Source of the DNA: RUG11272 sp045226335
GTDB taxonomy: Bacteria; Bacillota; Clostridia; Christensenellales; Aristaeellaceae
Direction: 5' to 3'
Length of the DNA: 58,251 nt
Assembly: GCA_045226335.1 (NCBI GenBank)
Contig: JBGVCH010000076.1
Span: forward strand, 1 to 58,251
The position numbers and the translations under genes were made by a program. Shown in pieces: positions 39,707-49,033 of the stretch (within the stretch, counting starts at the first letter, position 1; each line of letters begins with the position of its first letter). The notes under the pieces were generated by a model. The model saw only the letters and a program-made list of their open reading frames with translations, had not been told where the DNA came from and made no database searches.

Positions 39707-40633
39707 GTGAAGCGATTCCTTTCTGTCCTGATCCTGCTGTGCCTGTGCGCGCTTCCGGCTTTCGCGGAAGAGCCGGCCGTGCCGTTTGAATTGGAGGAAA
39801 TCGTCGGGAACTTGCTGGACCAGCCCTGGATCGGGGAGGTCGGCGGCATCCTGGAGACCGTTTCCCACGAGACATATGAGGAGGTCATCCTGGGCCGGGC
39901 CCCCGGCGACGGCCGCGATGAGGCGGAACCCGCGGCCCGGGTGCTGGTGGACCGGGCGACGGGACTGATCGCCGGTTACCGCCGCCAGGACTATGAGATG
40001 CCGGCCATTCCGAAAACGGATATGCTGTGGGAGCGTGACGCCGTGAAGCGGTTCGGCGTCGCCTTGTCGGAGATCGGCGCGACCGCCGGGGACGCCGTGG
40101 CGTACCTCGAAGGCGCCGACGCGTCTGTCGGTTTTCTCTGGGCCCCCGATGAACACACGGGCTTCTACGCCGACTGCGGCGACCACGGCAATGCGTCCAG
40201 CCTGCTGATCATGCGGAGCCCGGAAGGCGAGGGGACGCGGCCCGTGCTGCTGGCCTATGTCAACCTGTTCGCCAACCCCCAGATCGGCTATGACGGCTGC
40301 CTGTCCGCCGGAGAGGCGGCGGACGCCGGGAGAGCGGCGCTCCGGGAGGCTTTCGGCGGCGACGTGGCGGAGCATGTCGAGGTCGACGTCCGATCCTTCA
40401 TCCTCTACGACAAAGTCCTGATGATTGAAACCGACGGGACCGGCGATGTCGAGGCATTGGAGAATTCCATGAACCGCATCTGGGTCATCCGGTTCCTGGA
40501 TCCGCGGGGAGACATCCGGGGGGCGGGCTTCGTCCCGGGATTTGAGGAGGCCTACGAATACCGGATCGTCCTGGACGCCGTCAGCGGAGAGCTCATCCTG
40601 ATGGAGGGGCCCTGGGACTTCGGTCTCGGCTGA
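39707..40633 (+). CDS. Secreted protein of unknown function
   Basis: A 308-residue exported protein. GTG 39707 is eight bases after GAGGAGG; GTG 39698 overlaps the SD. A signal peptide is clear (MKRFLSVLILLCLCALPAFA, cleavage after AFA). The mature part is acidic with no recognised motif. The C-terminal YEYRIVLDAVSGELILMEG is the kind of strand-turn-strand seen in PepSY-type domains, and an earlier RVLVDRATGLIAGY is similar, so two PepSY-like repeats are possible. It stands alone, with its own transcription unclear, before the rsmH promoter. Confidence 0.6.
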   Translation: MKRFLSVLILLCLCALPAFAEEPAVPFELEEIVGNLLDQPWIGEVGGILETVSHETYEEVILGRAPGDGRDEAEPAARVLVDRATGLIAGYRRQDYEMPAIPKTDMLWERDAVKRFGVALSEIGATAGDAVAYLEGADASVGFLWAPDEHTGFYADCGDHGNASSLLIMRSPEGEGTRPVLLAYVNLFANPQIGYDGCLSAGEAADAGRAALREAFGGDVAEHVEVDVRSFILYDKVLMIETDGTGDVEALENSMNRIWVIRFLDPRGDIRGAGFVPGFEEAYEYRIVLDAVSGELILMEGPWDFGLG

Positions 40634-40648
40634 GCGGGCAAAAACCCG

Positions 40649-40677
40649 TTGCGCAAACCCCCAAAACCATGTAGAAT
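40649..40677 (+). promoter_or_regulatory. Promoter of the rsmH operon
   Basis: TTGCGC (40649-40654), 17-bp spacer, TAGAAT (40672-40677). The transcript would start at about 40684, at the hairpin that follows. Confidence 0.6.
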
Positions 40678-40680
40678 AGA

Positions 40681-40720
40681 CAGGGATGCTTCGGTGACAA
40701 GCGCCGGGGCGTCCCTGTTT
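40681..40720 (+). other. 5'-end hairpin in the rsmH leader
   Basis: CAGGGATGC (40681-40689) pairs with GCGTCCCTG (40709-40717) over nine bases (one G-U) and is followed by TTT. It is at the very start of the predicted mRNA and resembles the hairpin before trkA (CAGGGATGGC...GCCGTCCCTG-TTTTT). Confidence 0.5.
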
Positions 40721-40741
40721 CAACGGGAAGGGGTGAACACG

Positions 40742-41686
40742 GTGGCCTTCAATCACATCCCCGTCCTCTACGACGAGGTCATGACCTGGCTGGACCCGCG
40801 GCCCGGCGGGGTTTACTGTGACGGCACCCTGGGGGGCGGCGGTCACAGCGAGGGGATCCTGTCCCGGGCCGGGGAGGAGGCTTCTCTGTACGGCATCGAT
40901 CGGGACGAGCGGGCCATCTCGGCGGCGTCGGAGCGGCTGGCGGGCCGGCCGGGATTTCACGCGCTCCGGGGGAACTTCCACGACGCGAAGACGCTGCTGG
41001 CGGAGGCCGGGGTGACAGCCCTGGACGGCGCCCTGCTGGACCTGGGGGTGTCCTCGCCTCAGCTGGACGAGGCGGAGCGCGGCTTCTCCTACCACGAGGA
41101 CGCGCCGCTGGACATGCGGATGGACACGGCGGCCGGACAGACCGCGGCGGACCTGCTGAACACCGCGCCGGAGGCCGAGGTCGCCCGGATCCTGCGGGAC
41201 TACGCGGAGGAGAAATGGGCGGCCCGCATCGCGAAAATCATCTGTGAGCGCAGAGCGAAAGCGCCGCTGGCCACCACCGGGGATCTGGTGGCCTGCGTGG
41301 ATGCGGCGATTCCGAAAGCCGTGCGCCGCAAGGACGACGGCCACCCGGCCCGGCGGACCTTCCAGGCGGTGCGCATCGCCGTGAACGACGAGTTGGACCC
41401 CCTGGACCGGGCCCTGTGTGACTTCGTGGATCTGCTGAAGCCCGGCGGCCGGCTGTGCGTCATCACCTTCCACTCCCTGGAGGACCGGATCGTGAAGCGG
41501 TGCTTTCAAAGGCTGCAGCACCCCTGCACCTGCCCGCCTTCCTTCCCGGTGTGCGTCTGCGGGAAAAAGCCGCAGGTGAAAGTCCTGGCCGGCGGCGCGG
41601 TGAAGCCGTCCGAAGCGGAAATCGAACGCAACCCCCGGGCCCACTCGGCGATCCTGCGGGTCTGCGAGAAGCTGGAGGTGGGCTGA
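40742..41686 (+). CDS. rsmH: 16S rRNA (cytosine1402-N4)-methyltransferase RsmH
   Basis: A 314-residue RsmH (MraW). FNHIPVLYDEVM at the N-terminus and the SAM loop DGTLGGGGHSEGIL are diagnostic; ALLDLGVSSPQLDEAERGFSY and HSLEDRIVK follow. GTG 40742 lies eight bases after AAGGGG; GTG 40733 is in frame but at the SD. It methylates N4 of C1402 in 16S rRNA; the next gene, rsmI, methylates the 2'-O of the same nucleotide, so the two enzymes for one base are encoded in one operon. The usual mra/mur/fts cluster is not attached. Confidence 0.96.
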   Translation: MAFNHIPVLYDEVMTWLDPRPGGVYCDGTLGGGGHSEGILSRAGEEASLYGIDRDERAISAASERLAGRPGFHALRGNFHDAKTLLAEAGVTALDGALLDLGVSSPQLDEAERGFSYHEDAPLDMRMDTAAGQTAADLLNTAPEAEVARILRDYAEEKWAARIAKIICERRAKAPLATTGDLVACVDAAIPKAVRRKDDGHPARRTFQAVRIAVNDELDPLDRALCDFVDLLKPGGRLCVITFHSLEDRIVKRCFQRLQHPCTCPPSFPVCVCGKKPQVKVLAGGAVKPSEAEIERNPRAHSAILRVCEKLEVG

Positions 41687-42552
41687 TGCCGACGCTGTAC
41701 GTGGTGGCGACCCCCATCGGGAACCTGCGGGATTTTTCCCCGAGAGGGGTCGAGACGCTGAAGAGCGTCGGGCTGATCGCGGCGGAGGACACCCGGGTCA
41801 CCATGAAACTCTGCCGGGTCTTTGACATCCACACGCCCCTCACCGCCTGCCATCAGCACAACGAGGAGGGCAAGGCCGGTGTCATCGCGGAACGGATGCT
41901 GGCGGAGGGCATCGACGCCGCCCTGACCACCGACGCCGGGACCCCCTGCGTGTCGGACCCGGGGCATCTGCTGGTTCGGGCGTGCCTGGACCGGGGCATC
42001 GCGGTGCTGCCGGTCCCGGGCTGCTGCGCCGGGGCGGCGGCGCTGTCGGTCTCCGGGTTTGACGCCCGGGAGTGGGCCTTCTACGGCTTTCTCCCGAGGG
42101 AGAAGAAAGCCCTGCGGGAGAAGCTGCTGGCCCTGCGGAACGGGCCGCCGGTGGCCATCGTCCACGAGTCCCCCTTTCGGGTGACCGAGCTGACGGAGGC
42201 CATCGCGGAGACCCTGCCGGAGGCTGCGCTGTCCCTCAGCTGCGACCTGACGAAGCTCCACGAGCTGACCCTGCACGGCAGCCCGGCGGAGGTGCTGGCG
42301 GCGCTGCGGGAGAACCCCAAGGCCGAGAAGGGCGAGTACTGCATGGTCATCGACCTGCACGCCGTTCCGAAGGCGGAACCGGAAGCCGCGTCGGCGGAGG
42401 TCAGCCTGGAGGCCCGCCTGGTGGAGCGGATGCTGGCGGGGGAGGACCTCCGCGCCGCGCAGGCTTCCCTGACGGAGGGCGGGGAGAAGAAAAACGCCGT
42501 GAAAGCGGCGGCGCTGCGGCTGAAAAAGCTGCTGACGGAGGACGACGAATGA
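41686..42552 (+). CDS. rsmI: 16S rRNA (cytidine1402-2'-O)-methyltransferase RsmI
   Basis: A 288-residue tetrapyrrole-methylase-fold protein. LYVVATPIGNLRDFSPR and AAEDTRVT at the N-terminus, and TTDAGTPCVSDPGHLLVRAC in the middle are RsmI signatures. It methylates the 2'-OH of C1402. The ATG overlaps the rsmH stop by one base (TGATG) with GGAGG upstream. Confidence 0.95.
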   Translation: MPTLYVVATPIGNLRDFSPRGVETLKSVGLIAAEDTRVTMKLCRVFDIHTPLTACHQHNEEGKAGVIAERMLAEGIDAALTTDAGTPCVSDPGHLLVRACLDRGIAVLPVPGCCAGAAALSVSGFDAREWAFYGFLPREKKALREKLLALRNGPPVAIVHESPFRVTELTEAIAETLPEAALSLSCDLTKLHELTLHGSPAEVLAALRENPKAEKGEYCMVIDLHAVPKAEPEAASAEVSLEARLVERMLAGEDLRAAQASLTEGGEKKNAVKAAALRLKKLLTEDDE

Positions 42553-43388
42553 GAGAGATTCAGGCATCCGCCATTGCGGACGCGGTGGCGGCGCTGTGCG
42601 TGAAGGCCAATTTGCAGCTTCCGCCGGACGTGGCGGCGGCCATGGCGCGGTTCCGGGCCGACGAGCCTTGGGAACCCGCAAGGGAGCTGCTGGACTTGCT
42701 GGGCCGGAACGCCGGCATCGCGAAAAGCGAAGGAATGCCCATCTGCCAGGACACGGGGATGGCGGTGGTCTTCGCCGACGTGGGTCAGGAAGCGCACATC
42801 GACGGGGACTTTGAGGCGGCGGTGAACGAGGGCGTCCGCCGGGGCTACACCGAGGGCCTGCTGCGCAAGAGCGTCGTGGGGGATCCCCTCCGCCGGACCA
42901 ACACCGGGGACAACACCCCGGCCGTGATCCACGTGCGCCTCGTGCCCGGGGACCGGCTCACCCTCACCGTGGCCCCCAAGGGCTTCGGCAGCGAGAACAT
43001 GTCCCGGCTGAAGATGCTGGCGCCGGCCCAGGGGGCGCAGGGCGTGAAGGACTTTGTGCTGGAGACGGTCCGCCTGGCGGGGGCCAATCCCTGCCCGCCC
43101 ATGGTGCTGGGCGTCGGCATCGGCGGGGACTTCGAGGGGGTGGCGGAGCTGGCCAAGCGGGCCCTGATGCTGCCCCTGGATGAGAACAGCCCGGATCCTT
43201 ACTACGCGGAAATGGAGAAAGATCTGCTGGAAGCCGTGAACCGCACCGGCATCGGCCCCCAGGGACTGGGCGGCAGGACCACCTGCGTCGGCTTGCGGAT
43301 CCTGGCCATGCCCACCCACATCGCCGGCCTGCCCGTGGCGGTGAACGTCTCCTGCCATGTGACCCGGCATCAGACGGCTGTGCTGTGA
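42549..43388 (+). CDS. Class I fumarate hydratase, alpha subunit
   Basis: A 279-residue subunit of the iron-sulfur hydro-lyases (fumarase/tartrate dehydratase alpha). Three cluster cysteines are placed as expected: PICQDTGM (Cys66), NPCPP (Cys182) and GGRTTCVG (Cys246). With the beta subunit it interconverts fumarate and malate. The ATG overlaps rsmI by 4 bp. Oxygen-sensitive class I enzymes with split subunits fit an anaerobe. L-tartrate dehydratase is an alternative specificity. Confidence 0.93.
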   Translation: MREIQASAIADAVAALCVKANLQLPPDVAAAMARFRADEPWEPARELLDLLGRNAGIAKSEGMPICQDTGMAVVFADVGQEAHIDGDFEAAVNEGVRRGYTEGLLRKSVVGDPLRRTNTGDNTPAVIHVRLVPGDRLTLTVAPKGFGSENMSRLKMLAPAQGAQGVKDFVLETVRLAGANPCPPMVLGVGIGGDFEGVAELAKRALMLPLDENSPDPYYAEMEKDLLEAVNRTGIGPQGLGGRTTCVGLRILAMPTHIAGLPVAVNVSCHVTRHQTAVL

Positions 43389-43402
43389 AGGAGGGGACGG
43401 CT

Positions 43403-43969
43403 GTGACCATGAGATTGACGGCGCCTCTGAGCGAAGAAACCGTTCGGGCCCTGCGGGCCGGGGACCGGGTGCTGCTCAGCGGCACGGTGTACACCGCCCG
43501 GGACGCGGCACATCTGCGGATGCTGGAATGCCTGGAGCGGAACGAACCGCTGCCCTTCGACCCGGAGGGCCAGGTGATCTACTACGCCGGGCCCACCCCC
43601 ACACCGCCCGGAAGGCCCATCGGCTCCATCGGCCCCACCACCTCCGTCCGGATGGACGCCGCCACCCCCGCCCTGCTGGCGCTGGGGCTGCGGGGAATGA
43701 TCGGAAAGGGCCTGCGGGGCCCAGCGGTGGTGGAGGCCATGAAGAAGCACGGCGCAGTGTACTTTGCCGCCGTGGGCGGCGCCGCGGCGCTGATGGCGGC
43801 CTGCGTCACGTCCTGCGAGGTCATCGCCTGGGACGACCTGGGCCCGGAGTCCGTCAAACGGCTGACGCTGAAGGACCTGCCGCTGGTGGTGGCCATCGAC
43901 GCGGATGGCTGGGATGCCTTCGCCCTGGGCCAGGCGGCCTACCTCGCATCACAAGGAGAAGAAAAATGA
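43403..43969 (+). CDS. Class I fumarate hydratase, beta subunit
   Basis: A 188-residue partner of the alpha subunit. LRAGDRVLLSGTVYTARDAAH, PIGSIGPTTSVRMD and MIGKGLRGPAVVEAMKKHG are typical of the FumA C-terminal domain (each shown within longer conserved stretches). GTG 43403 is six bases after GGAGGGG; ATG 43409 is possible. It follows alpha by 14 bp and overlaps the DUF4317 gene by 4 bp. Confidence 0.93.
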   Translation: MTMRLTAPLSEETVRALRAGDRVLLSGTVYTARDAAHLRMLECLERNEPLPFDPEGQVIYYAGPTPTPPGRPIGSIGPTTSVRMDAATPALLALGLRGMIGKGLRGPAVVEAMKKHGAVYFAAVGGAAALMAACVTSCEVIAWDDLGPESVKRLTLKDLPLVVAIDADGWDAFALGQAAYLASQGEEK

Positions 43970-45135
43970 CACCGAGAGATCTGTCTGAAATCAAACGCCG
44001 GCTGGACCCCAACAAGCGGTATCCCGGCGCGGTCCGGGGCTGCTATGTCAACGACGACGGCGAGGTCCTGTGCACCTTTGAGAAACCCCTGGCCATGATG
44101 ACCCAGGAGGAAGCGGACCGCTACATGGCCATCTTCCGCCGGATCCTCACCGGTACCCAGGGCCAGAACCTGCTGCCGGTGTGCTTTCCGGGGGCGGCGA
44201 CCGTGGAGGACGAGGCCTTCAACCGGCTCTATGCCCTCCGCCAAAGCCGCCTGTCCGACGAGGAGAGGGTCCTGCAGCTGTATGGGGAGATCATGGCCTG
44301 GCTGGCGGAGGAGAAGAACGCCCGGCCTCAGTCCGCGGACGCGGGGAAAAACATGAACTGCAGCCTGATCCTCCTGCTGGCGGACGCCTTCGACGAATAC
44401 CATCGCCGCCGGGACGGGGAGGAAGACCGGGAGCGCTCGGACACCATGTACACCTACTTCCTCTGCGCCGTGTGCCCGGTGAAGCTCCGGAAGCCGGAAC
44501 TGGCCTGGCAGGCGGGAGACTTTGGCGTCACGGCGGACGACTGGGTGGTGGCGGCGCCGGAGATGGGCTTCCTGTACCCCGCCCGGGAGCAGGGGGCCTC
44601 GGACATCTACGCCGCCCTGTACTACACGAAGAGCACCGCGGAGGCCCACGACGGCTTTGTGGCCCATGTGTTCGGCGCGGAGACGGAAATGCCCGCCGCC
44701 CGCCAGACGGAGGCCCTCTGCGCCATGCTGCAGGAGAGCCTGCAGGAGGAGTGCAGCTTGGAGGTCCTGCAGGCGGTCCACGAGACCGTCTCCGACATGA
44801 TCCGGGAGCAGAAGGCGGACAAGCAGGCGGATCCCCTGAACCTGGGCAGCCCGGACATCTGCCGGCTGCTGAAGGATTGCGGGGTGTCGGAGGAGAAGAC
44901 CGAGGCCTTTGCGGAGGAATATGAGGAAGTCTTTGGGCGGAACACCGGCGTCCCGGCGGTGAACCTGGTAAACCCCAGGGCCTTCCGGCTGGCCACCCCC
45001 AGCGTGTCCATCCGGGTGGACCCCGCCCACGCGGACCTGGTCTCCACCCGAATCATCGACGGCCAGCGCTGCATCGTGATCCTGGCGGACGGCGCCGTGG
45101 AGGTCAACGGGGTCAACGTGGCCATCGCCGAGTGA
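43966..45135 (+). CDS. DUF4317 family protein
   Basis: A 389-residue cytoplasmic protein of the DUF4317 family, found in anaerobic Firmicutes; function unknown. The N-terminus DLSEIKRRLDP...RGCYVNDDGEVL and YTYFLCAVCPVKLRKPEL with GFLYPAREQGASDIYAALYY are the recognisable conserved parts. No membrane helix, signal peptide or catalytic motif seen. The ATG is preceded by AAGGAGAA and overlaps the fumarase beta gene by 4 bp, so it is translated with it. The next element is the SRP RNA. Confidence 0.85.
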   Translation: MTPRDLSEIKRRLDPNKRYPGAVRGCYVNDDGEVLCTFEKPLAMMTQEEADRYMAIFRRILTGTQGQNLLPVCFPGAATVEDEAFNRLYALRQSRLSDEERVLQLYGEIMAWLAEEKNARPQSADAGKNMNCSLILLLADAFDEYHRRRDGEEDRERSDTMYTYFLCAVCPVKLRKPELAWQAGDFGVTADDWVVAAPEMGFLYPAREQGASDIYAALYYTKSTAEAHDGFVAHVFGAETEMPAARQTEALCAMLQESLQEECSLEVLQAVHETVSDMIREQKADKQADPLNLGSPDICRLLKDCGVSEEKTEAFAEEYEEVFGRNTGVPAVNLVNPRAFRLATPSVSIRVDPAHADLVSTRIIDGQRCIVILADGAVEVNGVNVAIAE

Positions 45136-45154
45136 CAGAAATTTTGCCCCGCCC

Positions 45155-45183
45155 TTGCTTTTTTTTCCGGAATGGGATATACT
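45155..45183 (+). promoter_or_regulatory. Promoter of the SRP RNA gene
   Basis: TTGCTT (45155-45160), 17-bp spacer starting with a T-run, TATACT (45178-45183). Start predicted near 45190. Confidence 0.6.
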
Positions 45184-45209
45184 CATGAGGCCGTACTTGC
45201 GATGAAGGC

Positions 45210-45318
45210 CGGGTCCCGTGCGATTTGCCGGTGTGAACCCTGTCAGGGCCGAGAGGCAGCAGCAGTAAGCATTAGGTACAATGTGCTGCGGGTTCGCCTT
45301 GCCTGAGCGGTGCGGTTT
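45210..45318 (+). ncRNA. ffs: Signal recognition particle RNA, small bacterial type
   Basis: The apical domain is unmistakable: TGTCAGGGCC, a GAGA tetraloop and GGCAGCAGC, the Ffh-binding loops of 4.5S RNA, flanked by GTGAACCC and GGGTTCGCC and the UAAGCA segment. The 5' and 3' ends (CCGTGC at 45216 and GCGGTGCGG at 45307) can pair with G-U wobbles and T-rich sequence (45316-45324) follows. There is no room for an Alu domain after the promoter, so it is the short form. 5' end may be as early as 45190. Confidence 0.88.
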
Positions 45319-45384
45319 TCTTTTGCGAAGCCGCGGACAGACTGTCCGGCGGCGATTTGGCGTTTCGACCGGAAGGAGCAACCC

Positions 45385-48300
45385 TTGAAGACACATCCAC
45401 TGATCGATGCGGTCCGCCCGGAGACGGCGGAGGCGCTGGCGGCGTCCGTGAAATCGGGAGAGACCGTCGCCCTGACGGGGCTGAACGAATCCCTGGCGGT
45501 GCTGCTGGCGGCGCGGCTGCAGCGGGACACCGGCCTGCGGGTGATGCTGGTGGCGTCCAACGACCTCCGGGCGTCCCACGCCGGGGACGACGCGCAGCAG
45601 CTGCTGGGCAGCCTGGCCTGCACGCTGAACGGCGGGGAGATCGACCTGACCAGGGGTTCCTCCGGCCAGGAGGGCGCTTGGCGAAGGCTGGACGCCCTGA
45701 CCCGCTGTGCCCGGGACGAGATCCGGCTGCTGTGCACCTCCGCGGAAGCCCTGCAGCAGCGGATGGGCAGCCCGGAGACGTTTTCGGGCGCCGTCTTTTC
45801 CCTGAAGACCGGCGACCGGGTGCCCCCGGACGAGGTGATGAACCGACTGGTCCGGCTGGGCTACGAGCGGGTGAACCTGGTGGAGGGCAAGGGGCAGTGC
45901 GCGCTGCGGGGCGACATCCTGGACGTGTACCCGCCCTCCGCGCTTCAGGCGTACCGGATCGAGTATTTCGACGACGAGATCGACGGCATCCGCACCTTTG
46001 ACGCCCTGAGCCAGCGGAGCCTGGAGCGGGCGGAGGAGGCGCTGATCGCCCCGGCCTGTGAGGTGCTGCTGGCGCCGGAGCAGGCCGGCCGCGCGGCGGA
46101 CCGCATGCGGACCGCCCTCCGGCCCCTGACGGAGCACCCGGAACGCCACGAGGTCTTTGAGGACCTGCCCCCCATCCCGGAGGACGACGAGGACCTGGCG
46201 GCGTATTTCGACGCCAGCATCGCGCCGAGGCTTGAGAAGGAGAAGAACAGCGTCACCCGGCAGACGGAGATGGAGCGCCGCCTGGCGGCCATGCTGGCGG
46301 ACGCGGAGGCCGTATCGCAGGGACTGCCCTTCCGCCGGATCCGGGCCTGGCTGCCGGTGCTGACCCGGGACGTCTGGACGGTGCGGGACTGGTACCGGCC
46401 GGACGTGGTGTTCCTCTGCGAGCCCGACGCCCTGCGGGAGCGGATGAAGGAGCGGGCCGCGGGCTTTGCCCAGGACCTGGCGGCGGCCATGGACCGGGGC
46501 GAGGCGGTGGCGGCCCAGGAAAGCCTGCTGCTGACCTGGGATCAGACCCTGTCCGCTCTGGCGGAGAAGCCGCTGGTGGCCTGCACGGAGCTCCTCCGGG
46601 GGCTGGGCGGGATCAACCCGAAGCGGGTGGAAAACCTGGAGGCGGTCAGCATGACCGGTTACGCCTCCCAGCTGCGGCACCTGGCGGAGGACCTGAGGAC
46701 CTGGACCGGGAACGGCTGGCGCGTCGCGCTGCTGTCCGGCGGCGTGGCCCGCGGCCAGCGCCTGGCGGCCTCCCTGTCGGAGCTGGACGCGCCCGCCGCC
46801 TTCCGGGAGGAGCCGGAATCCCTTGAATCCGGAAAACCGGTGGTGCTGCCCATCACCCTGACCCACGGCTTTCTCTGGCCCGGGGCGGGGCTGGCGGTGG
46901 CCTCTGACACGGACATCTGGGGCAGCGGCTACCGCAAATCGAAGTCCCGCCGGTCCTCCGGGGAGAAGATCTCCGCCTTCACGGACCTGCACCCCGGGGA
47001 ATATGTGGTGCACGAGGACCACGGCGTGGGCTGCTATCAGGGGACGACCCGGCTGATGCAGGGCGGCGCCTGGCGGGATTATCTGCTGATCCAGTACGCC
47101 GGCAACGACAAGCTCTACGTGCCCGTGGACCAGTTCCAGCGAGTGCAGCGCTATATCGGCAACCCCAGCCAGCCCCCGAAGCTGAACCGCATCGGCGGCG
47201 GGGAGTGGGGGAGGCAGAAGGGCAAGGTCAAGGAGAGCCTGCGGAAGATCGCCTTCGACCTGACGGCCCTGTACGCCCGCCGGTTTCAGAACCCGGGCTA
47301 TGCTTTCTCCGCGGACACCCCCTGGCAGATGGCCTTCGAGGACCAGTTCCCCTACGAGCTCACCCCGGACCAGGAGCAGAGCGTGCGGGAGATCACCCGG
47401 GACATGGAGGCGCCCCGGAACATGGACCGGCTCCTCATCGGCGACGTGGGCTACGGCAAGACGGAGGTCAGCCTCCGGGCGGCCTTCAAGGCGGTGATGG
47501 ACAGCAAGCAGGTGGCCATCCTGGCCCCCACCACCATCCTGGCCCAGCAGCACTACAACACGGTGCTGAAGCGCTTCGCGGGCTTTCCGGTGCGGGCGGA
47601 GGTGCTGTCCCGCTTCCGCACGCCCAAGGAGCAGAAGCAGGTGGTGGCGGACACGGCCGCGGGGAAGATCGACATCCTCATCGGCACCCACCGCATCCTG
47701 GCGAAGGACGTGACCTTCAAAAACCTGGGCCTGCTGATCGTGGACGAGGAGCAGCGCTTCGGGGTGCAGCACAAGGAGATCATCAAGAACCTGAAGACCC
47801 AGGTGGACGTGCTGACCCTGTCCGCCACCCCCATCCCCCGGACGCTGCACATGTCCATGGTGGGCATCCGGGACATGTCCGTGCTGGAGACGCCGCCGGA
47901 GGACCGGCTGCCGGTGCAGACCCATGTGGTGGAGTACAGCGACGCCCTGGTCCGGGACGCCATCCTGCGGGAGGTGGCCCGGGGCGGCCAGGTGTATTTC
48001 CTCTACAACCGGGTCAACACCATCGAGCGATTCTTCCAGCGGCTCCGGGCCCTGGTGCCGGAGGTGCGCATCGGCGTGGCCCACGGCCAGATGAAGGAGC
48101 ACGGCCTGGAAGACGTGATGATGGACTTCTACGCCGGCAGCTACGACGTGCTGCTGTGCACCACCATCATCGAGAGCGGCCTGGACATCCCCACGGCCAA
48201 CACCCTGATCGTCTTCGACGCGGAGCGCTTCGGCCTGAGCCAGCTGTACCAGCTGCGGGGCCGGGTGGGCCGCTCCTCCCGGCAGGCTTACGCCTATTTC

Positions 48301-49029
48301 ACGGTGCGGCCCGACAAAATGCTCACCGAGACGGCGGAGCAGCGGCTGAACGCCATCCGGGAATTCACCGAGTTCGGCGCGGGCTTCCGCATCGCCATGC
48401 GGGACCTGGAGATCCGGGGCGCGGGCAACATCCTGGGCCCGGAGCAGCACGGCCACCTGGCCACCGTGGGCTATGAGATGTACTGCAAACTCATGGAGGA
48501 GACCATGGCGGAGGCCCAGGGCATCCAGGACCGCAGCGAGCTGGAGACCCGGGTGGACCTGCGGGTGGACGCCTATCTCCCGGAGGAGTATGTGGCGGAC
48601 GAGCGCCAGCGCATGGAGATCTACCGCCGCATCGCCGCCCTCAGCACCGAGGAGGACCGGGAGGACATCCTCGACGAGCTGCTGGACCGCTTCGGCGATC
48701 CCCCGGCGGTGGTGGACACCCTGCTGGATGTCAGCCAGCTCCGGAGCCTGCTGAGCCGGATCGGCGTCAGCCAGGCCCGCTGCGTGGACGGCAACCTGCA
48801 GCTCAAGGTGGACAGCCGCTTCGTGCCGGATCCCATCCTGCTGCTGCGGGCCATGAAGGAGACGGATCCGCGGCTCTCCATCCCCGCGCGGCCTCTGAAC
48901 ACCATCCTCATGCAGGGCCGCTGGTCTTCCGAGACGGCGCTGCTGAAGGACGCCGTCCGGGTGTTCGGGAAGCTGGATCACCGCCTTGACCAGCTGCTGC
49001 GGGAGGCGGAAAAAACGCCGGCGACATAA
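45385..49029 (+). CDS. mfd: Transcription-repair coupling factor Mfd
   Basis: A 1214-residue SF2 translocase. UvrB-like N-terminal modules are followed by the RNA polymerase-interaction domain (HPGEYVVHEDHGVGCYQG), then the helicase with Walker A GDVGYGKTE (about 685), Walker B as IVDEEQRFGV, SATPIPRTL, and the RecG-like GRVGRSSRQAYAYF region; the C-terminal TRCF domain is complete. Mfd removes stalled RNA polymerase and recruits UvrA. TTG 45385 is six bases after AAGGAG; an in-frame GTG upstream lies in the SRP RNA terminator. Normal length. Confidence 0.97.
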   Translation: MKTHPLIDAVRPETAEALAASVKSGETVALTGLNESLAVLLAARLQRDTGLRVMLVASNDLRASHAGDDAQQLLGSLACTLNGGEIDLTRGSSGQEGAWRRLDALTRCARDEIRLLCTSAEALQQRMGSPETFSGAVFSLKTGDRVPPDEVMNRLVRLGYERVNLVEGKGQCALRGDILDVYPPSALQAYRIEYFDDEIDGIRTFDALSQRSLERAEEALIAPACEVLLAPEQAGRAADRMRTALRPLTEHPERHEVFEDLPPIPEDDEDLAAYFDASIAPRLEKEKNSVTRQTEMERRLAAMLADAEAVSQGLPFRRIRAWLPVLTRDVWTVRDWYRPDVVFLCEPDALRERMKERAAGFAQDLAAAMDRGEAVAAQESLLLTWDQTLSALAEKPLVACTELLRGLGGINPKRVENLEAVSMTGYASQLRHLAEDLRTWTGNGWRVALLSGGVARGQRLAASLSELDAPAAFREEPESLESGKPVVLPITLTHGFLWPGAGLAVASDTDIWGSGYRKSKSRRSSGEKISAFTDLHPGEYVVHEDHGVGCYQGTTRLMQGGAWRDYLLIQYAGNDKLYVPVDQFQRVQRYIGNPSQPPKLNRIGGGEWGRQKGKVKESLRKIAFDLTALYARRFQNPGYAFSADTPWQMAFEDQFPYELTPDQEQSVREITRDMEAPRNMDRLLIGDVGYGKTEVSLRAAFKAVMDSKQVAILAPTTILAQQHYNTVLKRFAGFPVRAEVLSRFRTPKEQKQVVADTAAGKIDILIGTHRILAKDVTFKNLGLLIVDEEQRFGVQHKEIIKNLKTQVDVLTLSATPIPRTLHMSMVGIRDMSVLETPPEDRLPVQTHVVEYSDALVRDAILREVARGGQVYFLYNRVNTIERFFQRLRALVPEVRIGVAHGQMKEHGLEDVMMDFYAGSYDVLLCTTIIESGLDIPTANTLIVFDAERFGLSQLYQLRGRVGRSSRQAYAYFTVRPDKMLTETAEQRLNAIREFTEFGAGFRIAMRDLEIRGAGNILGPEQHGHLATVGYEMYCKLMEETMAEAQGIQDRSELETRVDLRVDAYLPEEYVADERQRMEIYRRIAALSTEEDREDILDELLDRFGDPPAVVDTLLDVSQLRSLLSRIGVSQARCVDGNLQLKVDSRFVPDPILLLRAMKETDPRLSIPARPLNTILMQGRWSSETALLKDAVRVFGKLDHRLDQLLREAEKTPAT

Positions 49030-49033
49030 TCGC

